In this document: one piece after another, positions 11,456-23,429 of the stretch
Layout: every line of letters starts with the position of its first letter
Numbering within the stretch: the first letter of the stretch is position 1
NCBI GenBank assembly: GCA_020091685.1
Contig: CM034613.1
Coordinates: 16,574,932 to 16,638,931, forward strand
Source of the DNA: Lutjanus erythropterus
Lineage: Eukaryota; Chordata; Actinopteri; Lutjaniformes; Lutjanidae
Direction of reading: 5' to 3'
DNA length: 64,000 nucleotides
The notes under the pieces: generated by a model
Database searches by the model: none
Seen by the model: the letters and a program-made list of their open reading frames with translations, nothing else
What the model was told of the DNA's origin: nothing
Position numbers and translations under genes: made by a program

Positions 11456-11690
11456 TTAAAGGGATAGTTCACCCAAAATTAAAATTTAGTCATTATTGTT
11501 CTCACTGTCATGATGATTTTTCTTCCACAGGAAAACAGGGTTGCAGAATCTCCCAAACAGTGAGTGGTAATCAGTTTTCAAATGTGAAAAAACAAACAAA
11601 AACAAACAAAAAATACCTCCATACGGCTAAATAGTCTCCCATAGCCCCAACACATCAAGTTAAGTTGAGATTGTTCATTTACACCAGTGT
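11456..11690 (+). mobile_element. 5' part of a TTAAAGGGATAGTTCACCC element
   Basis: It begins TTAAAGGGATAGTTCACCCA, then AAATTAAAATTTAGTCATTA, and shares CAGAATCTCCCAAA with the nested element at 1890-2306. No right terminal repeat is seen before the next repeat starts at about 11692, so this copy is truncated or replaced on that side. Confidence 0.6.
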
Positions 11691-11691
11691 T

Positions 11692-11825
11692 TCCCAACCC
11701 TGGTCCTCAGAGCTCACTGCCCTGCATGTTTAGATGTTTCCCTGCTCCAACACACCTGATTCAAATGATCAGCTCGTCATCAAGGCTCTGCAGAAGCCTG
11801 ACAACAACCTGATCATTTGTTAGTA
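11692..11825 (+). mobile_element. fragment of a CAGTGTTTCCCAACCCTGGTCC element (hAT-like, non-autonomous)
   Basis: It starts CCAGTGTTTCCCAACCCTGG and continues through CTGCATGTTTAGATGTTTCC and CAACACACCTGATTCAAATG. I recognise this pattern from a very common dispersed repeat of spiny-rayed fishes. Only the left part remains. Assignment to the hAT superfamily is from memory of similar repeats. Confidence 0.5.
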
Positions 11826-14715
11826 GTTGGTAAAACTTTTTCAAAACTGAGTTGGGCTAAAAGCTCAAAAATCTATTGCAGTACGTTGCCTTGAAATTTT
11901 GAGTCATCTCACCTTTTTCATAGACCTACAATGATAATAAATGAAAGCTGAAATGTTAAAGAAATAACCATTATTCAGTTTGATTTTTTTTTTTTTTTTT
12001 TTTGCCAGAGTCACAGGGAGCCACTGGAGCTCCATGTGCCGCTCTGGAGTCGTAGTCTGCAGACCACCGGTTTAGGAAAAGGTCTATTTCACATAACAAA
12101 TGCTATTTAATGACTGCTGCTAAATTCATCATGAGGCCTGAAGAGATAAAACTGAAGATATTTTACAAGAAAACAGGAACATTATGAGAAAAGCCTGGTG
12201 TAATAAACAGAAACTATCTCTTAAAAAAAATAATGATCCTCGTCAGCAGATGTAGTTTGCCCTGTTTTCATACAGCTGAAGCTTTTTTTACTGGATTATT
12301 TAACATCAGACTGTGTAAGTACTCTCGTATCCAGCCTGCAGTGTGTAAACCACTGAGGTTATTGAGTCCATTTCTGCTGCTGTGTGCCAAAAGGTGCATG
12401 TAGGTGTGTTTACATTTACACCAAAATGGAACACAAAGATACAGTATCACACTCAGATTCACAGTGAGAAGATGATACACCGCCCGCTCAGACACAACAG
12501 GTCCACCTGTTGGCGTCTCGCCATTGCACCTCTCTGCGACTGAACTCAGTGTCCTCTTGTCTTGGCTCCCGTCCAGCAGCATCCCTCCTCCTCCCTCCTC
12601 CTCCTCCTCCTCCTGCTCTCTCTTTCACTCTCTTGTCTTGACCGGAGATGTTGCCACCACAGCCAGGCAGGCATTGTCGCTGCCTGTCGCCACGACAACC
12701 AGATGGCAGCTGCTGTGCCCATTTGCCCGCCTCTGCTCCTTCCATTCTCTCCTTATCCGAGAGCAGCGCCGGCGCAGCTTTGACGTTTCCGTCTTGCTCT
12801 GTTTGTCCACACAGCCATCAGCGGGAGTGAGGGTCAGATTTGACTCCTCACATCAACCTGAATTAAAGCTGTAACTGCAACTGTGGTGGGTCTAGAGCGT
12901 GCATCACAAAGGAAAAAAAGTTGACTTTTTCATTCAGAAAACCTTGACTTTCTTGACAAAATCTCTCTCTCTAATACAGTTTTTCTTAATCGTTCTGTAA
13001 AAGTCTGCAATTGTTTCATGGAACAACAACTCTAATGTCTGGAAAAGGCGAGGTTGTTATCATGTCAGCCGTATTTGCAGAGCTAGACAACTTTGTAACC
13101 GTTGTGTTTTTAAACATACATCCAAACATACAAAGAAATGGACCAAAAACAACTACGGGCACAAAATTTCAAGACATCTTACAATTTCACTTAGACATTT
13201 TCATCCAAAGCCGAGTAAATCTGAGAGCTGATACACAAGCAAGGATCTAGTCAGGAGAGAACAACATGAGAAAGTGCCATGAAGAAGAGATTAAGTCTGA
13301 TAGGACGGGTACCCACAGGCAATGCCAGCGGCAATGTGCACATAGTGCATAAGATGCATTGGATTTTATTTATTTATGTATTTATTTAATTTTATATTTT
13401 ATGATACATATATATACATAGCTAGCTAGTTACATCTGATAGCTCAATAGCTAATAGATAGCTCATCAATCGATAGCCAGCCAGTTACTAAGCAACATCG
13501 GCTAACTGAGGATGTAGCTAAAGGTGGCTTTTACGAGTCTCCCTTCAATATATTTTAAGCATCTTCAAAATTTGGTTTCCTTTTCATCACAGATGAGCAC
13601 AGCAGCTGAAAGTTGGTTGAGGATCCACTGGGTACCAAGCTTGCTCAAATGTTATTGGAGCAGAGAGCAAAAAAAAAGGGGATGTAGGAAGTGTGAAATG
13701 AGCCAAAACAAAGGAGAAAAACTGAAATGGTAAAAGTCACCCACTGAATCAAGAGCTCTGCTTGTGCAAATGCAACAATGGAAAAAAGGAAATGTCTCTG
13801 CTGACACATATCTGAAGAAGGGCTTGAAATCCCCCTCAGGGCTGAAACATTTTGTTTAACATGTAAGTGAACAAAAGTTGAGGGAACCTGAGCTGGGAAG
13901 AGTGTAGGTTTCAGCGAAGCTTCAGATTCAGGTGTGGCAGCTTCTTCTGCTTTCACACCGAGCTTTTTTATTGTCCACGCTAACCTTATTTTTACTCAGC
14001 GAGGGAAGTGAGCGGATGTGCAGGTGCAGGTCTGATCTGTGGGTGTGTGTTCTCATTTCTATTAATTCCTGCGGTGCCTCAGTCTGGGTTGAGTTACTTG
14101 GCCATCTGTGGACAAGGATGACACCAGATCCCGTACGTGTTAACAATAAGAAGAGAGAGGGGCGCAGATTTATCAGGCCTAAAAGAGCTTATTTAATCAA
14201 ACCAAGTGCTGAGTGAGAGGGTGATATCCCATAAGACAGTGAGAGGGAGGCCTTTGAGCTCATCTAGCAAACACCGTGTCGGTCAAATTACCAGTAAGAC
14301 GAGTGATTAACTCCGGTGGCAGCCCGCCAACTTTCAGTGCAAATGATCTTATCAATGGGAGTGGTGAATGTGACTAACGCAGCTAGAAAGGCTTTGTGGA
14401 TAACAATCAGGCTGCTTTCTTTTCCACACTTCAGTGTGACATCTGCGCTGTGGTCGCAGCCTTTTACGAGTGTGTGTGTGAGTCAAAGCCGGCGAGTGTG
14501 TGAGGGGCATGAGCCCGCCCGCGTCTGTGGCATTTCAGGCAGATGTTCTCATTTGTCTCAGCCTGTAAATTGTAACATCTTCCGCTCCTCTTCTTCATCG
14601 TCATCCTCCCCTTAGATCAGTAGCTCTGTTGTTTTTTGTGGCTTGATCCAGTCACTTTTTAACTTTTAATCATCTCAATTACATCATTGCATTACGTCAA
14701 GTGCCTTTTATTTCA
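11826..14715. other. non-coding stretch, low-complexity tracts
   Basis: No supported gene. Poly(T) at 11981-12003. A (TCC)n-like tract at 12585-12616 produces spurious poly-Ser/poly-Leu frames. TTTATTTATGTATTTATTTA lies at 13366-13390, followed by an ATATATACATAGCTAGCTAG run. About 13808-13860 has the CTGAAGAAGGGC...GGGCTGAAACATT pattern seen near the 3' ends of some retroelements, but it is too short to assign. Confidence 0.4.
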
Positions 14716-15160
14716 AGGCTGTGTGCTTAATATTTTAGGGGTATGACTCTGCTAAAAAAGGCGAAAGAGAAATAAAGAGGACTGACGGAATAAAAGCTGC
14801 GTCATGTTATAATGAGCAGGATGCTAACGGCAGCTGCGCTAATACCATTTCTCACAGCTCATTGCTACTACCATTATCAGAGTTAGCAAAAATGCAGCAT
14901 CAAAATGTGCTTTCTTTGAAAATATATGTTTTAGGAAAATGAGGTTCTTTTAAAAGTCGTATCGCAGATTTCCATCAGCTCCGTCAGATTTGTACAAAAA
15001 CATGATTGATGATTCATAAAAAATGTTATCACCAAGAGGCTGGCCCGTTACAAAGTTCAATAATTTGATCTTTTAAAATATATTTTCCAGCAAAATTGAA
15101 GAGTAAAAATCAAAACCAGTTTTGTCCCAATTCCCAAGGATGAGTGTCAGTTATGTTCTC
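14716..15160 (+). repeat. interspersed repeat, most complete of three copies
   Basis: The left half (GAAAGAGAAATAAAGAGGAC ... ATTATCAGAGTTAGCAAAAA) recurs at 17386-17590. The right half (CACCAAGAGGCTGGCCCGTT ... TTTTAAAATATATTTTCC ... TTTTGTCCCAATTC) recurs at 44020-44205. The two halves are side by side only here, which suggests one longer parental element. No coding frame or clear terminal repeats. Confidence 0.5.
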
Positions 15161-17385
15161 TCCCACTCATTATTATCTAAACTATAAACAATGCACCAGA
15201 CGTCTGATTTCAACACTGATTTGTCTCTTTGTGCGGCAGTCAATCAATATGTCGTTGTCAAGGCTGTTGCTAGGCTTTGAGCCAAAGGAAAGCATCATGG
15301 CTACTGATGTCTGTGGCTCTTTCTGACAGAACCCATCACGCCTGAAGTCAAAAGAAACTTCTTAAAAAGTGCGCACGGAAACAAAAGAAACCACCAGTCC
15401 TTTTCTTGTTTGACTTTTTTATCCTTTTAGTCAGATTTTTTTTTCCTCAAGCAACAGAAGTAAAACTGTCTACATCAATGGCAAATCTTGCAATATTCCC
15501 AATCAGTACCATCCCTCAGGGGAACAGGAGGAAGAGATAAGACAATTTAGAACAGCAGCAAGAACTTTTCCTGCACATTTTATGCAACATCTCTAAACTC
15601 GCTAACAACGCAATGAATGAAGTCATACAGCCACTCCAACTCTTAAACCCCCGGCAGTTTGACAGAGTTAAAAAAAAAGAAAAAAAAAAGTTCATTCAGA
15701 AGTTGCTCTAAATGGCAGGATGACAATGTTTGCTCGTCAGGATTGAAAGTCTGTTTGTGCGCTTTCTTTTCTAAAACTACAAGTACCTTCAAAGCTGAAA
15801 ACTGCTGTTTCAATACAAGAACATCTCCAAAAGACATATTTCATCATCATGTGTTTGCCTGCAGGTCTGCATGAAAGCACAGATTTATGTGCTGAATGTG
15901 GTTTCAAGTCCAATTGTTTTTTTTTTTTCCTTTACCCACTTCTGCATTAGCACCCGCTATTAGAGGCATTTCCAACCACAGATCCCAATCTGCTCATAAT
16001 AAAGCTGCATTGTTATGCTGCATGCCGCCCGACAGTCATGTGACCAGAAAGAGAAAGTTCATGAACTTCCCAAAGCAGACAGGCAGGCAGACACATGAGT
16101 ACAATTTGGAGCTACATAGATGCACATATATTTAGGTTTTTGTTGTTGTTTTTTTTCCCGTGGTGGCCTTTTCTTTCTCCTCATGCGTTTCTTCTTCTTC
16201 TTTTTTTTTTTAAATCCTCCGTTTCAAAGCCATCGTAGGCAAATTCAAGGTTAAAGCGTACGCAATAAGTCTTCACAATGACCTTTATCTCCAAGAGTCA
16301 CATAATAAGCAGACGGAGAGGCGAGAGATATGTCACAGTTTTTCCCCGCCGCCGCCGCCGCTGCAAAAGAAAACAACAGGGAAACACAAAAGGTTACATT
16401 TTTTAAAAACAAAAACAAAGCAATACGTCCAGACTTGAGAGCTGAAGGTTGCTTCTTGAGGTCGGAGCTTAGTCTTTCTTTTTTTCTTTTTTTTTTTCTT
16501 CCTTATTGTTGCTGTTTTTGTTGTTGTTTTGGCACTGACGGCCCCGCGACAATTAAGTCCTCCATTACCGGCAAAGAGAAACAGTCCAAAAACTCCTCCG
16601 ATCAGGGCCATGGCTGTCAGTCAAGTCATAGATAGATCATTGTCACACCAAACATAAACATAAACATAAACGTGAACAAAGTTATTTTCATGAGAACTGT
16701 ACAGCCAAAAGAGACAAAAATAGACACAAAAATAGACTTGATATCATATATTCTGCTAGGACAGCCCTATTAGTGCTAGCTGCTAAGACGGGGCAGAGAA
16801 GACAGATAGACAGATATAAAGGACAGACAGACAGGCACTTAAGTGCTGATGCATAGCAGAGATTAAAGTAAGAGCTGAGCGAAAGACAGAAAGGAGGGAG
16901 ATAGAAACAGAGAGTCTTAAAAAGAAGGGTTTAGCACTTTCAATTCAACCAGTTTAAAAAGTGTAAAATCCATAAAATGTTTGGTACCTTTAATGTATAA
17001 AATAACTGAGAACAAATTAGCTTTTGTCATTTTATACTGACAGAATTGAAATTGACCCCCTTTTAGGTGCTAAAAGCAGTGTGCTGACCACTACAAAGCT
17101 AGCATTAGCATGGCTATTGATAGGGTCTCTATCCTCTATACTGTATGTACCGTATGTCATTTAGCATCCTGAGACGGAGGGGATTAAGTGGGACACAAAT
17201 GTCTGGCGCTAATAGCACTAATGGGATTTCTTGGCTCTATATCAGGGGGTCTCACCCTGAGCTGTAGTCAGCAGGATGGTGAATTTACGTCCTGACACAA
17301 TGCTAATATCTTAATCTGGCCTAGCTGGCTTCAGCTAACTAGCTAGCTACTGTGTCCCCCTGCTACAACTGCCTTTTCGTTTCAA
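15161..17385. other. non-coding stretch
   Basis: No supported gene. Contains poly(A)/poly(T)-rich tracts around 15668-15690, 15917-15930, 16150-16212 and 16475-16500, a short CCGCCGCCGCCGCCG at 16346-16360, an ATAAAC tetra/hexamer run at about 16654-16672, and a degenerate (GACA)n run at 16800-16835. Confidence 0.4.
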
Positions 17386-17590
17386 GCCTGTGTGTGTGTA
17401 ATACTTCAGGTCGTATGGCTCTGGTAAAAAGGAGAAAGAGAAATAAAGAGGATTGAGAGAATAAAAGCAGCGTTAAGATATAACGAGCAGAATGCTAACA
17501 GCAGCTATGCTAATATTTCTCACAGTAGACAGGAAGGCCAGCTCATTGCTAGTACCATTATTATTATCAGTGTTAGCAAAAATGCTGCAT
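17386..17590 (+). repeat. left-half copy of the 14.7-kb repeat
   Basis: Closely matches 14716-14906, including GAGAAATAAAGAGGATTGAG, AGCAGAATGCTAACAGCAGC and GTTAGCAAAAATGC. The right half of the family is absent. Confidence 0.55.
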
Positions 17591-19489
17591 TCATGTCATA
17601 TTGGATTAACTGTGATTTCCAGTTTCCAACTTTAAAATATATTTCATGTCAACATCCAATCTGAATTATGAATGTCAAACTTTTCACATGTGCCTTGGCG
17701 TTCAATGACACAGACGTTTAGTGACGAGATGTCCCTGTTTGTAAACTACGCGCTATCGTGATGAATCGACCACAGAATTTGGGATACGGACTTTTCTAAT
17801 GAGCTCCAGGAGCCTCCATAATGTACCCTGCAACAAAGATGCTGCACTGATGGTGTCCATGGTGATGAACATGCCTATGGTGCATGGACAAGTGCATACA
17901 TGAACACGTGGTACACTGGTCACCCCGGCCTGAAATCCAAATACACATGGATGCCACACATCAGTCATTCAAGGCAAACAGACCCAGTTCACACTGTCCC
18001 TGCACAGAATTTTTAACCCTCATCGTCAAACTCTTACTTGCAAGTTGAATATCTCTGATTTCTACCATTTATCCCATATGACATGAATGCAGCAAGAGCT
18101 CACACTAGTGCTACCCACTTTATTTATTATTTTCTGCTGCATTTTCTTGTTGTAAGTACATCAAATCAAGCAAAAAAAATGACCCAAAGCTTCAGTTAGT
18201 CGAGGCTAAGTTGAAGTTCTTTGTAAAATGGCTACAATCTGAAAGTGAGGCACTTTTTGAGCTGATATATAATTCTATGTATTTTCTTTTTTTTATACAC
18301 TAAATAGTCACCATTATACTCTTTATGATTAGAGACTTTCTCTTGGAACAAAAACAGAAACACAGATCTCCATATTTTCTTTTTTTGTACCCTTCTCTGA
18401 TTGGCTTTCACTCAAGGAATGAGAGCAGCAAATGGCTTTTCAAGAGTGTCATTTGGCACACATCCCCGCTGGTTTCCGCAAACCAACAAGATGAAAGCGA
18501 AGGAAAAAAAATAATAAAAAGTTTCCCATCAGTCCTCTGTCAAAGTGCTTCTTCAGGGGGCGTGTCCGATCCAGCTGCTCTCTCGGTGTGATTGGCTGTC
18601 ACAAAGGGAACAGGCGGGACTTTGAAGCTCTCTGAGTGGTAGCAGATTGTTTCCCCGAGGACGACGATGCACTGACATCAGCACTCTGTAAGAAAACACA
18701 GACACACAAAGAGGAAATGGTGTGGTTAGAAGCAGAATAAACAATAACGCAGATATGGAGAAGAAATAAATATTATGACATGTATATGCAGTGTCTCTTT
18801 CTTATCTAGTTAATTATAATATCTTATGTAAGATATCAGTGTCTGCTTATCGGTGCGGGAACACAGTGACCCGAAAACGAACAACAGGAATAAACAAAGC
18901 AGCCAAATAAGCTGGAAAAAGACTCACAGATTCCAATGGGAGGGAAGTGATAAAGGGAGCAGCGGGGAAGAGAAGGAGAAAGTGAGGACACCTATCGCTG
19001 CAGGCGTGCAGTCAAGAGTTTGTGTGCCAGCACGAGGGAAAACACAGATCCGCCGAGCACGTCAGGTTTTTCTGGCAATTTCTGCTGCTCCTCACATCAA
19101 CATCGGACATGTTGAGCACTCAGGTGTGCATCGGGAAAATGTCTCGACTGTAATCATCGAAAAGGGCGAGTCTCAGCCGCACACATACGAGTCTCTCCCG
19201 GCCTTGTTTGCACAGTTGATAGGATTAGCAGGAATGCAGACATAATGATAATTCTGCTCCAGAGCAGAGAGAGCAGACGAGTCACGTGGCGTCAAGCAGC
19301 CATCTGCTCGTTATGAGGACCTGATGGTTTGGGGCCGTCCCAGACGAAAGTTGACAATCATCGGGGAAAACTGGCAAAAACTTTAGGGCTGTTAATCAAA
19401 ATTTGGCTTCTAGTGATGATAAAGTGAGACAAATCCACACACAGCTGATTTACTGGGTCGGCATGCTTTAGACAAAGTGATGAACGATA
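17591..19489. other. non-coding stretch
   Basis: No supported gene. A 130-codon + strand open frame at 18853-19245 shows no recognisable domain, no start context and no splice support, so I do not call it. Around 19200-19320 the sequence is non-repetitive and contains ATAATGATAATTC and GCAGCCATCTGCTCG (an E-box core CATCTG), a weak regulatory candidate. Confidence 0.35.
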
Positions 19490-19785
19490 GAGCTGCAAAA
19501 AAAAAATCGTTTGCAAACTATTTAGATAATCACTTAATCATTTCAGTCATTTTCAAGCATAAATGTTAACCATTTGCCGGCCCCACCTTCTTAAATTTAA
19601 GGATTTGCTGATTTCTTTGTAATTTATGATAGTTGAATGAAGAGTCTTTGGGGTTTTGGACTGTTGGTTGGACATTAAAGAATTTCAAAACATCACTTTG
19701 GGCTCTGGGGAATTCTGATGAGCATTTTTCTCAGAGCGACAGCAGATTCATTGATAATTTAGTTGCAACCCTACTGAATGATGAT
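19490..19785 (+). repeat. degraded copy of the AGAGCTGCAAC repeat
   Basis: It starts ATAGAGCTGCAAAAAAAAAA and holds TAGATAATCACTTAATCATT, AGTCTTTGGGGTTTTGGACT and GATAATTTAGTTGCAACCCT. This is the layout of the family copy at 36450-36764, ending with the inverted GTTGCA terminus. There is no coding content. Confidence 0.5.
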
Positions 19786-20526
19786 TATAACCCCCTCAAC
19801 CTCAAGTCTTACCAGCGTTATAATAAGGGGGCTGCATTAACACATTTTACCCAGCTTGTAAGGTCCATGTAAAATGTGCTATTTTGTGCAAAGAGAGTTC
19901 ATAATCGCGAGAGAAAAATTGCGAAAATCTTTGGTGAATTCAAACGAGTGATCCTAGACTGCACTGTGAGATATGTCAACCGACAACTCGCTTACGCCAC
20001 AATCAAACTACACAATATTTCTACATAATGGCTTGAAATAAAAGACGTGGGGTGTTCAGAATAGGGTGTGACATGAAGGGATTTTATGTTTACAATAAAG
20101 AAAATAGTGTTTATTCATATTAAAACTGACTTTTCCCTTTCCTGTCCCAGTCCTGTGGAGAATAGTGAAATTGACCTGCAGGAATTCGACAGGAATTCCA
20201 AAAAAAAGTCAGCCTCTTGTGAGCCTTTTCATGTCATGTAGTGTGCCACAGAGGAAAACTGACACAGCATCAAAACGTCCTGACAAAAACGCAGCATGTC
20301 AGTTTTTTGCCTCCTCTCACTTAGTTTGACAACTTCTACGACATGCGGCGTAACGTTCGCCCTCAGGAGCACGGTGCATCCTCCCATGAACAGCAGCAAA
20401 CACGCAAAAACATGAGGGGAATGAAGCAGCGGCACCTCTGTCCCGATCACCCCAGCAAGGTGTCAGAGACGCTTGTACAGATGTGTAGTCTGCCATGTGA
20501 ATTTATGACTCAATTAGCACATAATT

Positions 20527-20724
20527 CACTGGTTCACAAACTTTTTTTTTTGCATGCTTCCAAAAAATGAATGAAAAATGATCCAAGTTGAATTTTAGTG
20601 AAATATCAGTGAGCATTATAGCATCAGCTATAACTCTTGTTTATTTCCCCTTCATAAATCATATTAATTTAACTGTTTCACTGCATATTTTGCAGCTCTG
20701 TGACCACAGTTTGAGAACCAGTGG
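20527..20724. mobile_element. 198-bp hAT-like inverted-repeat element (CACTGGTTCACAAAC ends)
   Basis: The left end CACTGGTTCACAAACTTTTT and the right end CACAGTTTGAGAACCAGTGG form terminal inverted repeats. The interior TTGAATTTTAGTGAAATATC and AGCATCAGCTATAACTCTTG match the larger copy at 41562-41892. Too short to encode a transposase. Confidence 0.65.
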
Positions 20725-21718
20725 CCTAATCTGACACAGTGACAACACAGGCAAAAAATAATGTGTAGTCTGATCCCAGCATTAGAGTTTTGGCAACCAA
20801 GGAGAGCTTATGTAAAAAAAAAAAAATCTTGTAATGTGACGGGTGATATGACCCAACAGACCAATCAGAGCAGAGAATGAAAAAATGCAGGCTGTGCAAG
20901 GTCTGACATTCCTCAAAACTGATATCGTACCTGACACAGATTTTATTAGACTCACCCAGCCTGACAGACTTTCTTACACATGCAGTATAATTGCTTTATC
21001 ACACCTGTAAGGGTGCTGACATACATGTTAATACGTCTTAATGAAAGAGTGAGCTCTTGAGTGTGCAATTAAAGCAGGATGATGGCTATAAAGATCAGCC
21101 GATGCCCTTTAAACTGTGTTACTTTCTGTCAGATGTGATGACTCACACTGAAGGCACTCAGGCTGCTGTCAGCCAAAACAACAAACGCATAAAGCGAGTA
21201 AAGGGAACAGGCCGAGGGAGACTTCCCCGTGTCTCTTTCCCTAAAATTTCCCAGCAGCGCTTGACTCTCTAATTGCACGAGGGTACTCTATATTTACGCC
21301 CCTCCCTCCCTCTCTGTCTTTCCCTCTCCAGTTTGTCTTCTTCCTGGTGCAGTGAGCTATATTTAGTCCCCCTCAGCACAGACGGTGACCGCCAGCCGGC
21401 CAAGCCATGACGGCCTAAAGCAGAGCGGAGCGGAGCTGAGCGGCTCGAAAAAACAGCAACACAAACAATCAAGCCAGCCAACCAAAGGGACCGGAGGAGA
21501 CAGGCCGGACACGCACTGGTGCACTGCCATGGACACACACATGCAAACCACACACGAAAGGGACACAGAGGAAGATACTATAATTATGCGGATGACATTC
21601 ACTTAATGATGACCTTTCCCCAAACACAGACATGGGAAATTATACGCTGCAAACATGCTAAACAACTCTCCAGTGTCTCATCCTAATGTACACACTCACA
21701 TGCACACTCCTGTACAGA
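20725..21718. other. non-coding stretch
   Basis: No supported gene. 21290-21600 is a GC-rich, pyrimidine-biased patch including GAGCGGAGCGGAGCTGAGCGG near 21424. Frames on both strands there overlap and have no recognisable domain. Confidence 0.35.
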
Positions 21719-22440
21719 CTTGGGGAATAAGGAATTACATAATTTAGATACAAAATAAATGCAACTGTATTCCACTATAGTTACAGATATAAAGATGTAA
21801 TCAAATTACAGATACATTTAGTATTTAGCAGGATTACAATTGATCAAAAATACATTTAAACTACTCTGATCAAAGTGAAACCAGCTAATCTTACAGCTGG
21901 CGATTCATTATCAGGACCATATGGTGAAAAAAATGTTGCACTGGGTGGAAATTTCAATGTTGCTTTGTCTTTAAATCAGAAAAAAAAGGAATAACATCAC
22001 AGTACAGTGACAGCTCTGCCTTCAGCTGTGAAAACACTTTCACTTTCATCATCAAAGGGCTAAACATCTTGTTTAAAGGAACATTTACAGGACCAACGTT
22101 AGCAGCTAACGTTAGCTACACAGAAATACAGTTAGCTAGCTAACCTGTCAATACTACTACTACTACAAGAGAAAAACATTTTGGGATTGAAGGCGGTGAA
22201 GCTTGTGACTGGGATACTGAATACAGTATACCTGAAGTACTTAAAGTACATTGAAATATAAATTATTATAGCAATTAATCTAAAAGTGCATTCATATGTG
22301 AACAACGAACATTATATTATAAATAATTTCACCATATTTGGTATTGAGATAATCCAAAAGTAAAACAAAAGCAATTAAGTTACATTACTTTAATATTGTA
22401 ACAGGTAATTAGTAACTGTGTCAGAATACATTTTTAAAGT
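21719..22440 (-). repeat. inverted copy of the 7.7-8.9 kb repeat
   Basis: It begins CTTGGGGAATAAGGAATTAC, the reverse complement of the right end at 8870. It contains the 14-bp palindrome AGCTAACGTTAGCT near 22104-22117 and a CTACTACTACTAC run, and ends with the reverse complement of ATGTATTC. Internal sequence has been lost relative to the 1.1-kb copy. Confidence 0.5.
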
Positions 22441-23429
22441 GACCCTCCTAACTCTGCTCTTATATGCAACTACGCAGGAAATGTTTCCACTTCAAATCGA
22501 ACATTGCCTTCTTATTTTCCCCGAGCTGCCCCCTTCCATCAGTCTGAGCCTCCCCTGGCGGTTTGTCTATTGATCTCATTCGTTTCCTTGCATCGTTTCT
22601 CCATCTGTGGGCAAATCGATGTAATAATGACCGCGGTGAGTGTATGTGTGCCTCTCTTCCCCTTTCCCTGCCAGACTGTTTAAATCAGGAGGTTAGACAA
22701 GGCGATCTGCCTCCGCACTCCGTGTCTAGCCAATAACTGTTCTCTAGCCGCCTGTGTGTGTATGTGTGTGTGTGTGTGTGTAATTAGGAGAGTCTGGGTC
22801 TATGTGATGTCTCAATCGAGGGCTGCCTAAAATTGAAAGCCACCCTGTTCTCTGGTCGTAAATCGAGTGTGTCAGCCTGTCATTTTCATGCCGCCCCGGC
22901 TCCCACAAGACACGGAGCGGGTCTTAAAGCAACGTGATGTGAGTCACCGAGTCCACTGGTCACTCAGTCAGTTTGGCTTAAATCATGTTTTATTTTAAAG
23001 GAAACCACACTGGAGGTATTAAGACTACATCATATGGTTGCAATAAGTGAAAACAGAAGCTGGAGGAAGACTAAACAGCAGTAACCTGCATGGGAACACA
23101 GAACATCAGCGGTGGTAGGTTTTACAGACTTCACATGGGAAGACATGCATGAGAATCACTGGAAATCCCCGGGGTGCATCGCTGTATCTCATCCTTTTAC
23201 AAGCCCTGAGGCAGAAAATGTGCTGCTCCATGGAATGCGTCTTGGAAGAAAAAAAAAAAAAAAAAACATATCACATTTTTCTTTTCTTTTTTTTTATATT
23301 TCTCCTCATCCACAGGACTCAGGTTCAAGCGTCATGACAGCAAGCATCCAACCTGCAGAGATGTTTTTGTGCAAGACACCAAATTCTTTCCAGCTCCAAG
23401 GGAGCAGCTCTGACCTTTGACCTACACAT
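22441..23429. other. non-coding stretch with (TG)n and a regulatory candidate
   Basis: (TG)n lies at 22752-22781 and poly(A) at about 23251-23267. About 22600-22950 is otherwise non-repetitive, with TTTAAATCAGGAGGTTAGAC, TAATTAGGAGAG and CTAAAATTGAAAGCC. It looks like a candidate conserved non-coding block, but this is only an impression. No gene is supported. Confidence 0.3.

Noticed and set aside
12488..12874. Overlapping poly-Ser / poly-Leu frames
   Set aside because: Created by the (TCC)n tract at 12585-12616.
18853..19245. 130-codon + strand open frame
   Set aside because: Balanced composition but no motif, no clear promoter or splice partner, and no visible homologous family. Chance length in a 54-kb non-coding stretch.
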